Assembly (NCBI GenBank): GCA_902475645.1
Contig: CABSAH010000108.1
Location: 1 to 5,810 of the forward strand
DNA length: 5,810 nt
Source of the DNA: an uncultured Christensenellaceae bacterium
GTDB lineage: Bacteria > Bacillota > Clostridia > Christensenellales > CAG-138
Reading direction: 5' to 3'
Shown: positions 1 through 4,987 of the stretch, piece by piece
How positions within the stretch are numbered: position 1 is the first letter of the stretch
Layout: every line of letters begins with the position of its first letter
Position numbers and translations under genes: made by a program
The notes under the pieces: model-generated
Databases searched by the model: none
Told to the model about the DNA's origin: nothing
The model's input: the letters and a program-made list of their open reading frames with translations, nothing else

Positions 1-176
1 TAGCCGCCGGTTTCGCTAAGCACCTTTATAAGCCTAAGTTCCTTGATATCGCGCGATACCGTTGCCTGCGTAACCGTAACTCCCCGTTCCTTAAGCAGTT
101 CCGCAAGGTCCTCCTGAGTTTCCACATTCCTTTTCTCAATCAAGCTGAGAATCAATGCGTGCCTTTCAGATTTCAT
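1..176 (-). CDS. argR: Arginine repressor ArgR (AhrC family), N-terminal part, cut by window edge
   Basis: The first 58 codons of an ArgR/AhrC-type regulator; the rest lies beyond position 1. The visible part is the winged helix-turn-helix DNA-binding domain, starting MKSERHALILSLIEKR. The family's recognition-helix signature ATVSRDIKEL is at residues 38-47, with Ser41 and Arg42 the conserved DNA-contacting pair. The domain reads on into LIKVLSETGG, where the wing normally is. The C-terminal arginine-binding and hexamerisation domain is not visible. By family knowledge the protein binds operator ARG boxes when loaded with L-arginine, repressing biosynthesis and often activating catabolism. 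The ATG at 176 is supported by a GGAGGG site 8 bases upstream. It sits 74 bases after the nadK stop in the same direction. I saw no clear promoter or ARG box in that gap, so cotranscription with nadK is likely. Identification is secure despite the truncation. Confidence 0.95.
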   Translation of the reverse strand, partial: MKSERHALILSLIEKRNVETQEDLAELLKERGVTVTQATVSRDIKELRLIKVLSETGG

Positions 177-184
177 CCCTTATA

Positions 185-190
185 CCCTCC
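185..190 (-). promoter_or_regulatory. Ribosome binding site of argR
   Basis: Read on the minus strand this is GGAGGG, 8 bases before the ATG at 176. It is a near-perfect Shine-Dalgarno site and fixes the argR start. The rest of the 177-250 gap holds no hairpin with a T-run and no convincing -35/-10 pair. Confidence 0.85.
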
Positions 191-250
191 AAGCGTTTTA
201 TGCTCCCCCGTAAACAGCCCGTTAATTGTCCCTCCGGCTGCGTAAAAGGG

Positions 251-1072
251 TTATGAAAGCCTTTGCCTTATCAGTTCATATATATTCTGCCTGCCAAAGC
301 GTACAAAGCCTACCTTTGCCCCCACTTCGGATACGGTTATGGTATCCACGGTGCTGATGTTGGACGTGTATATGCCGTCCACGGAAAGGCAGCCTTCCGT
401 TTTCATGGAAAATGCGGCCCTTGCGCCCGCCGGTGCAACTATCGGGCGGGAGGTGAGCGTATGCGGGCAAACGGGCGTTATTATCAGCGCGTCAAGCCCG
501 GGGGCTATTACGGGGCCGCCTGCGGATATTGAATATCCCGTTGACCCGGTTGAGGTGCTTGCTATTACGCCATCGCATATTACCGAGCCCGCGTTCAGCC
601 CGTCCACCTCTATTGATATTTCCACAACGCCCGAAAAGGTGCGCTTATACAGCAGCACATCGTTCAAAAAATAGTGCGGCTCGCCGCCGTTAACGGTGCA
701 GTTAAGCATTGTGCGCTTATCCAGCGTATATTCGCCGCGTATCAGCCTGTTAAGTCCGTATTCAAGGCCGCTTGGGGCAATCTCGCTCAAAAAGCCTATC
801 CGCCCGAAGTTAACGCCCAGTATGGGCGCATTGTACTTCATGGCCTCCCCCGCCGCGCGGAGTATTGTGCCGTCCCCGCCGAAGGCAAGAACATAATCCG
901 GCGCTGCATCGCCTATTTCCGTGACTCCTTTTAGGCCTGCATCCTTCAGTTCGTCGCCGATGTAGCATTTGCAGCCCAGCCTCCCTGCCATTTTAACGGC
1001 ATCCTGGAGCCCGTTCACGGCGGTTTCCCGCTGCGGATTTGTAAAGAAAGCGAGCTTTATATCAGAATTCAT
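251..1072 (-). CDS. nadK: NAD kinase (ATP/polyphosphate NAD kinase)
   Basis: Phosphorylates NAD at the 2'-hydroxyl of the adenosine ribose to give NADP; cytoplasmic and the only general route to NADP. The 273-residue product fits the bacterial family size. Visible motifs, numbered from the ATG at 1072: GGDGT at 65-69 with catalytic Asp67; FGRIGFL at 89-95; the FLND motif ending at Asn137-Asp138, which contacts the NAD ribose; the glycine-rich block STSTGSTGYSISAGGP at 172-187; TPVCPHTLTSRP at 199-210; and SVDG near 230-233. All key family residues look present. The frame stays open two codons further to a GTG at 1078, but that GTG overlaps the GGAG ribosome binding site, so ATG 1072 is preferred. 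It lies 81 bases after tlyA with its own promoter candidate in the gap, and 74 bases before argR. NadK beside tlyA and argR is a common clostridial arrangement. Confidence 0.96.
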   Translation of the reverse strand: MNSDIKLAFFTNPQRETAVNGLQDAVKMAGRLGCKCYIGDELKDAGLKGVTEIGDAAPDYVLAFGGDGTILRAAGEAMKYNAPILGVNFGRIGFLSEIAPSGLEYGLNRLIRGEYTLDKRTMLNCTVNGGEPHYFLNDVLLYKRTFSGVVEISIEVDGLNAGSVICDGVIASTSTGSTGYSISAGGPVIAPGLDALIITPVCPHTLTSRPIVAPAGARAAFSMKTEGCLSVDGIYTSNISTVDTITVSEVGAKVGFVRFGRQNIYELIRQRLS

Positions 1073-1077
1073 ACGCA

Positions 1078-1081
1078 CTCC
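1078..1081 (-). promoter_or_regulatory. Ribosome binding site of nadK
   Basis: GGAG on the minus strand, 5 bases before the ATG at 1072. Its last G is the first base of the alternative GTG start codon (1076-1078), so that GTG cannot be served by this site. No other good Shine-Dalgarno sequence is seen further upstream. Confidence 0.75.
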
Positions 1082-1097
1082 GAAACTTATCGTTTTT

Positions 1098-1127
1098 ATT
1101 ATACATTACCTGTGCTTATTTTTTCAA
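1098..1127 (-). promoter_or_regulatory. Candidate sigma-A promoter for nadK-argR
   Basis: On the minus strand a -35 box TTGAAA (1122-1127, five of six to consensus) is followed after 18 bases by a perfect -10 box TATAAT (1098-1103). Transcription would start near 1091, giving a leader of about 19 bases that just includes the GGAG site of nadK. The surrounding gap is clearly more AT-rich than the flanking genes. The match is read by eye; activity is inferred. Confidence 0.7.
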
Positions 1128-1130
1128 GCA
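1113..1130 (-). repeat. Small inverted repeat overlapping the nadK -35 box
   Basis: TGCTT and AAGCA (minus strand) flank an 8-base A-rich loop. The left arm overlaps the TTGAAA box. A five-pair stem without a following T-run is too weak for a terminator. It could be an operator half-site pair, or chance in AT-rich DNA. Confidence 0.25.
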
Positions 1131-1143
1131 TTTTCGGGTATTT

Positions 1144-1153
1144 TAATGCATTA
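1144..1153. repeat. 10-base perfect palindrome after tlyA
   Basis: TAATGCATTA begins directly after the tlyA stop codon and lies 16 bases upstream of the proposed nadK -35 box. The symmetry does not extend further. It could be a regulator site but it has no known counterpart that I recognise, and the two-base centre does not fit an ARG box. Confidence 0.25.
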
Positions 1154-1978
1154 TCAGTTTATAAACCCGTCGTTATGCGCAGCCTTAACCGTATTTTGAG
1201 CAATTTCGGCCGCCTGCTCCTGCATAATTATAGCACAATCGTCTCCGCATTTTTTCAGCACCATAAGGAATTCTATGTTTCCCTTTGGCCCCGTTATGGG
1301 CGAATAGTCCACCTGCCGTATTTCAAAGCCTATCGACTGGGCAAACAGCATACACGACAAAAGCACCTCAATATGCGTTGCTTCCTCGCGCACAACGCCG
1401 TTTTTGCCAACCTTGCCCCTGCCCGCTTCAAACTGTGGCTTAACGAGTATTACGGCAAGCGCGCCGTCCTTAATGCAATTATATATTGCGGGCAATATAA
1501 GCTTTATCGATATGAACGAAACGTCCATGGAGGCAAATTCAACCTCTTCATCGAACCAATCCGGCGTCATGCTGCGCGCGTTCATGCGCTCCATCACCCT
1601 TACGCGCTCATCGTTCCTAAGCGTCCAATCAAGCTGACCGTAGCCCACGTCTATCGAATAGACCTTCTTTGCGCCGTGCTGAAGCATACAGTCCGTAAAT
1701 CCGCCCGTTGATGCGCCAACATCCATTGCCGTAAGCCCGCTTATGTCAATGCCGTATTTCGTAATTGCCTTTTGCAGCTTAAGCCCGCCGCGGCTTACGA
1801 ACGGATTCGGGTTTTCGCGCACGGTAAGCACGCAGTCCTCCGGCACGGCGTCGCCCGCCTTGTCTATACGCACTTCGTTTATATATACCGCCCCGCTCAT
1901 TATAAGCGAGCGCGCCTTTTCCCTGCTTTGGCACAGGCCAAGCTCCACCAGCCTGACGTCCGCCCGTGTACCCTTCAT
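1154..1978 (-). CDS. tlyA: TlyA family rRNA (cytidine-2'-O)-methyltransferase
   Basis: A member of the TlyA/YqxC family, once called hemolysin, that 2'-O-methylates cytidines in rRNA using S-adenosylmethionine. Numbered from ATG 1978 (274 residues): an N-terminal S4 RNA-binding domain at about 1-60 (RADVRLVELGLCQSREKA, then SGAVYINEVRIDKAG), a short linker, then an FtsJ/RrmJ-type methyltransferase. The SAM-binding loop DVGASTGGFTD is at 86-96. Lys67, Asp152, Lys180 and Glu236 sit where the mycobacterial enzyme has its Lys-Asp-Lys-Glu catalytic set, in SRGGLKL, MDVSF, LVKPQFE and GNIEF. A tail of about 30 residues follows the last conserved strand and is not recognisable. The open frame reaches back to an ATG at 2041 inside dxs, but that adds 21 residues unlike any TlyA start. 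ATG 1978 has GGGAG 7 bases upstream, whereas ATG 1984 is only one base from it. The gene starts two bases after the dxs stop, implying coupled translation. The exact rRNA target is inferred from the family. Confidence 0.94.
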   Translation of the reverse strand: MKGTRADVRLVELGLCQSREKARSLIMSGAVYINEVRIDKAGDAVPEDCVLTVRENPNPFVSRGGLKLQKAITKYGIDISGLTAMDVGASTGGFTDCMLQHGAKKVYSIDVGYGQLDWTLRNDERVRVMERMNARSMTPDWFDEEVEFASMDVSFISIKLILPAIYNCIKDGALAVILVKPQFEAGRGKVGKNGVVREEATHIEVLLSCMLFAQSIGFEIRQVDYSPITGPKGNIEFLMVLKKCGDDCAIIMQEQAAEIAQNTVKAAHNDGFIN

Positions 1979-1980
1979 AC

Positions 1981-3828
1981 TCATTCTCCCCGGCAAAGCC
2001 CGTGTAAAAGCTCCCTCACCGCATTTTCGGATATTCCGCATAGCTCGTCCTGCTCGGCTATGCTTGCATGCATTACGGGTTCTTCCCCAACGCCCAGCAC
2101 GTTCACGTTCACGCGGCCGGCAAGGTACTCCTTTATTGCGCTGCCCATTCCGCCGTATTTTATGCCGTCCTCCAATGTTATCACATTTTGGCTGATATTT
2201 GCTATCCTTTTAAGCATTTTTTCGTCCATCGGCTTTATAAAGCGCGCGTTCACAACGCCCGCGTCCGTGCCCTTTGCGGCGTTCAGCGCCGTCTGCACCA
2301 GTCTGCCTTCGGCTATTACCGTAACGCGGCCTATCGGCTTTATTTCTTCCCAGCGGCCCAATTCTATGGGCGTATTCAGCGGCTTATCGGGAAGCGCGCC
2401 GCGGTTATACCGAATTGCGCATGGGCCGCTGAGCGTAACGGCAAGGCCGAGCATGGCCTTAAGCTCCTGCCTTGTGGACGGAGCCATTATGCGCATGCCG
2501 TACAGATTGTTCAAAAAAGCGATATCGTATATGCCCTGATGCGTTTCGCCGTCCTCCCCGACAAGGCCAGCGCGGTCTATTGCAAAGCATACGTTCAGGC
2601 TTTGCAGGCAAACGTCATGTATTATCTGGTCGTATGCGCGCTGCAAAAAGGTTGAATATATGGCGGCTATCGGCCTCATGCCCGCGCTTGCCATGCCCGC
2701 CGCCATTGTAACGGCGTGTTCCTCCGCAATGCCCACGTCAAAGAACCTATCCGGAAAGCGCTGCGCAAATTCGCTAAGTCCCGTGCCGGAAGGCATCGCC
2801 GCCGTTATTGCGGCTATGCGTTTGTCAGATTGAGCAAGCTCGCATATAGCTTCGCCAAATACGGCTGAGTTGCTTTTATCCACCGTATGCTTGCTGACCT
2901 TGCCCGTGCGCGCGTCAAAGCTGCCTATGCCGTGGAAGCGCTCCGGGTCGTTTTCGGCAAAAGTATAGCCCTTGCCCTTCACCGTAAGCGCGTGAACCAG
3001 CACGGGGTTTTTCAGCTCCTTTGCCCGCATAAGCACGTTTGTCATGCGCTTTACGTCATGCCCATCCACAGGGCCTAGATATGTGAAGCCAAGCTCTTCA
3101 AACAAAACGTTTGGTATGAGCGAATATTTTATTCTGTTTTTTATGCTTTGCAGTATGTTGAACAGCTTTTCGCCAATAAGCGGTATGCGTTTCATGCCGT
3201 CCGAAAAGTTTGTTTTGAACCGCTGATACGATCCGCTTGAGCGTATTTTATAAAGATGCCTGCTTAGTGCGCCCACGTTGCGCGAAATGGACATTGCATT
3301 GTCGTTCAAAACAACAATAAGCGGTAGCCCGCTCTGCCCCGCATCGTTAAGCGCTTCAAAGCTCATGCCGCCGGAAAGCGCACCGTCGCCTATAACGGCA
3401 ACAACGTGCCTGTTTGCGCCCAATATATTGTCCGCACGCAGTATGCCTATTGCGGCGGATACTGACGTGCTTGAATGGCCCGTTTCAAACGGGTCGCATT
3501 CGCTTTCGGCGCGCTTGGGGAAGCCGCTTATGCCGCCCTTCTCCCGCAGCGTATCAAACCTATCCGCACGGCCTGAAAGTATTTTATGCACATATGCCTG
3601 ATGCCCCACGTCGAATATTATCCTGTCCACAGGAGCATAGAACACGCTGTGCAGCGCCATGGTAAGCTCCACAGCTCCTAGATTGGACGCCAAATGCCCG
3701 CCGCTTTTGGATACCTTTTCAACCAAAAAGGAGCGTATTTCCGCAGGCAGCCCCCTCAGCTCCTCTGCGGTCAGCGCGCGGTAATCATCGCACGAATGTA
3801 TTTTATCTATAATGGGGTACTCCGCCAT
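1981..3828 (-). CDS. dxs: 1-deoxy-D-xylulose-5-phosphate synthase
   Basis: Condenses pyruvate with glyceraldehyde 3-phosphate, using thiamine diphosphate and Mg2+, to give DXP, the first and often rate-limiting step of the MEP isoprenoid pathway and also a precursor for thiamine and pyridoxal. The 615 residues from ATG 3828 match the family length (about 620). Visible in order: SGGHLASNLG (42-51) with His45; DVGHQAYVHK (73-82) with His76; the thiamine-diphosphate/Mg motif GDGALSGG (147-154) and downstream LNDNAMSISRNVG; GPVDGHD (252-258); VKGKGY (283-288); the central transketolase domain with GIAEEHAV (366-373), whose Glu369 or Glu370 is the catalytic glutamate; DRAGLVGEDGETHQG (418-432) with His430; and the C-terminal transketolase domain around RYNRG and TLEDG. 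The frame extends to a TTG at 3846, but that start has no ribosome binding site and would lie almost at the predicted transcript end. ATG 3828 has only weak sites (AAGG 10 bases away, GGGGA directly adjacent). Coupled to tlyA downstream. Confidence 0.97.
   Translation of the reverse strand: MAEYPIIDKIHSCDDYRALTAEELRGLPAEIRSFLVEKVSKSGGHLASNLGAVELTMALHSVFYAPVDRIIFDVGHQAYVHKILSGRADRFDTLREKGGISGFPKRAESECDPFETGHSSTSVSAAIGILRADNILGANRHVVAVIGDGALSGGMSFEALNDAGQSGLPLIVVLNDNAMSISRNVGALSRHLYKIRSSGSYQRFKTNFSDGMKRIPLIGEKLFNILQSIKNRIKYSLIPNVLFEELGFTYLGPVDGHDVKRMTNVLMRAKELKNPVLVHALTVKGKGYTFAENDPERFHGIGSFDARTGKVSKHTVDKSNSAVFGEAICELAQSDKRIAAITAAMPSGTGLSEFAQRFPDRFFDVGIAEEHAVTMAAGMASAGMRPIAAIYSTFLQRAYDQIIHDVCLQSLNVCFAIDRAGLVGEDGETHQGIYDIAFLNNLYGMRIMAPSTRQELKAMLGLAVTLSGPCAIRYNRGALPDKPLNTPIELGRWEEIKPIGRVTVIAEGRLVQTALNAAKGTDAGVVNARFIKPMDEKMLKRIANISQNVITLEDGIKYGGMGSAIKEYLAGRVNVNVLGVGEEPVMHASIAEQDELCGISENAVRELLHGLCRGE
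1986..1990 (-). promoter_or_regulatory. Ribosome binding site of tlyA inside the dxs 3' end
   Basis: GGGAG on the minus strand lies within the last codons of dxs. It is 7 bases from the ATG at 1978 and just 1 base from the ATG at 1984, which decides the tlyA start in favour of 1978. Confidence 0.75.
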
Positions 3829-3860
3829 TCCCCGTCTGCCTTTCAATTTAGTAGCACATC

Positions 3861-3889
3861 ATTTTATCACAGCCTTGTGCAACTAACAA
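3861..3889 (-). promoter_or_regulatory. Candidate extended -10 promoter for dxs-tlyA
   Basis: On the minus strand, TTGTTA (3884-3889, four of six to the -35 consensus) is separated by 17 bases from TAAAAT (3861-3866, five of six to the -10 consensus). TAAAAT is preceded by TGA, making an extended -10 of the TGn type. The start would be near 3854, about 26 bases before the dxs ATG. The 3829-3906 gap shows no terminator hairpin, so read-through from the upstream prenyl transferase gene is also likely. Confidence 0.5.
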
Positions 3890-3906
3890 CCCCCTTGCGG
3901 CGCGGC

Positions 3907-4782
3907 CTACTTTTTCCGGCAGAGCGTGGAATCGATAAGCGCATTGAGCGCCGCCGCCCTTTCGCCGAATATGCTTATTGCAAGGCGCGCTTCCTCCGCC
4001 GTATCAACCGCGTACTTCTTGGCCCCGTCAAGCCCCAGCAGCGTTACTGCCGTAAGCTTATCCTCCTTTGCATCCTTGCCGAGCGTTTTGCCCATGGCTT
4101 CGTTTGTGCCCGTAACGTCCAGCAAATCGTCCGTTATTTGGAACAGCCTGCCGTAGCTTTTTGCATATCGCCTTATGGCGGCAAGCCCATCCGCATCCGC
4201 GTTTGCTATTATTGCGCCCGATGCAAGCGCCGCCTCTATCAGCGCGCCCGTCTTTCGCGCCTGTATCGCTTCAAGCATGGCAAGGTCGCCCGCCTTACCC
4301 GTCATATCAAGGTCAAGCACTTGCCCCGCAACCATTCCGCTCACGCCCGCGCCGCGCGCAACCTCCGCGCACGCTTCATAATACCGCGGTGCATGCGGCG
4401 CTATTGTAAGCCCGGCATTCAGCATTGTTTCAAAGGCAAGGCTCAGCAGCCCGTCTCCCGCAAGCATTGCGCCCGATTCACCGAAAACGATGTGGTTGGA
4501 CGGCCTTCCGCGGCGCATATCGTCATTATCCATGCAGGGGAGGTCGTCATGTATCAGCGAATAGGTATGTATCATTTCAAGCGCGCAGGCAATGGGCATT
4601 GCGTCCGCCTCGCTGCCGCCCAGCATTTCCGCCGCCTGAAGGCAAAGCGACGGCCTGAGCCTTTTGCCGCCCGCAAGCAGGCTGTATGCCATGGACTGCT
4701 TAAGCTTTTCCGGCGCGGAGCAGTTTGCTGTATATGCTTCAAGCGCGCGCTCTATTCTTTCCGTGCGTCCAAAATTATTCAT
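3907..4782 (-). CDS. ispA: Short-chain (2E,6E)-farnesyl diphosphate synthase
   Basis: Joins isopentenyl diphosphate to dimethylallyl and then geranyl diphosphate to make C15 farnesyl diphosphate, the branch point for undecaprenyl carriers and quinones. The 291-residue, all-helical product is close to E. coli IspA (299). Visible: LLAGGKRLRP (35-44); the first aspartate-rich motif DDLPCMDND (79-87), with the two-residue insertion typical of bacterial FPP synthases; RRGRPS (90-95); ARKTG (175-179); GQVLDLDM (153-160); and the second aspartate-rich motif QITDDLLD (215-222), followed by GKTLGKD (231-237). The segment before the first motif reads IHTYSLIH, as in E. coli IspA, with Tyr74 five residues before Asp79; this supports C15 rather than longer products, though C20 cannot be excluded. 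The gene overlaps the end of xseB by 8 bases. A GGTGA site (4789-4793) lies 6 bases before the ATG, so translational coupling is likely. The next gene downstream, dxs, belongs to the pathway that feeds it. Confidence 0.94.
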   Translation of the reverse strand: MNNFGRTERIERALEAYTANCSAPEKLKQSMAYSLLAGGKRLRPSLCLQAAEMLGGSEADAMPIACALEMIHTYSLIHDDLPCMDNDDMRRGRPSNHIVFGESGAMLAGDGLLSLAFETMLNAGLTIAPHAPRYYEACAEVARGAGVSGMVAGQVLDLDMTGKAGDLAMLEAIQARKTGALIEAALASGAIIANADADGLAAIRRYAKSYGRLFQITDDLLDVTGTNEAMGKTLGKDAKEDKLTAVTLLGLDGAKKYAVDTAEEARLAISIFGERAAALNALIDSTLCRKK

Positions 4783-4987
4783 CTTCGTTCACCGTATCCT
4801 GCTTTTCAATCATGTCCAGCCGCGCCTTATACCCTTCCAGCATTTCGCGGCACTTGGCGGCAAGCTTCGCCCCTTCTTCATATAGCTTTATCATTTCCTC
4901 CAGCGGCAGATTGCCGTCCGCCAGCTTATCCGCTATGCCTTGCAGCCTTTCGGCCATGGCTTCGTATGTTTCCGCCTTTTTAGCCAT
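4775..4987 (-). CDS. xseB: Exodeoxyribonuclease VII small subunit
   Basis: The 70-residue small subunit of exonuclease VII, which degrades single-stranded DNA from both ends to oligonucleotides in DNA repair. The sequence fits the XseB fold of two antiparallel helices: YEAMAERLQGIADKLADGN, a turn with the signature LPLEEMIKLYEEG (27-39), and a second helix through AKCREMLEGYKARLDMIE. Several copies bind the long coiled-coil arm of XseA in the known complex. The ATG overlaps the xseA stop by one base (TAATG), and an AGGACGGAG site has its GGAG core at 4992-4995, 4 bases before the ATG. Its 3' end overlaps ispA by 8 bases. Length is normal for the family. Confidence 0.93.
   Translation of the reverse strand: MAKKAETYEAMAERLQGIADKLADGNLPLEEMIKLYEEGAKLAAKCREMLEGYKARLDMIEKQDTVNEDE
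4789..4793 (-). promoter_or_regulatory. Ribosome binding site of ispA inside xseB
   Basis: GGTGA on the minus strand, 6 bases before the ATG at 4782. It pairs with the 3' part of the anti-Shine-Dalgarno sequence. It is modest in strength, and the 8-base overlap with xseB suggests reinitiation also contributes. Confidence 0.5.

Noticed and set aside
1113..1130. Rho-independent terminator after tlyA.
   Set aside because: The stem has only five pairs, two of them G-C, and no T-run follows on the minus strand.
1073..1153. An ARG box that would make nadK-argR autoregulated.
   Set aside because: I compared the AT-rich stretch and the palindrome by eye with the TGAAT-AT-rich-ATTCA consensus. The palindrome has the wrong centre spacing and the other segments match poorly.
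1112..2655. Plus-strand open frames of 150-255 codons opposite tlyA and dxs.
   Set aside because: No family motif and low-complexity Arg/His/Ala composition. The minus-strand genes explain the lack of stops.
3847..3906. Terminator after ispA or a thiamine-related riboswitch before dxs.
   Set aside because: Only a four-pair CACA/TGTG stem is visible, and the gap is too short for a THI element.
3694..4983. A 429-codon open frame on the plus strand running antisense to xseB, ispA and the start of dxs, including the gap between the last two.
   Set aside because: It is rich in Arg, Cys, His and Ala with no recognisable domain, and lies opposite genes whose motifs are clear. It is best explained as a shadow created by the codon preference of the real genes.
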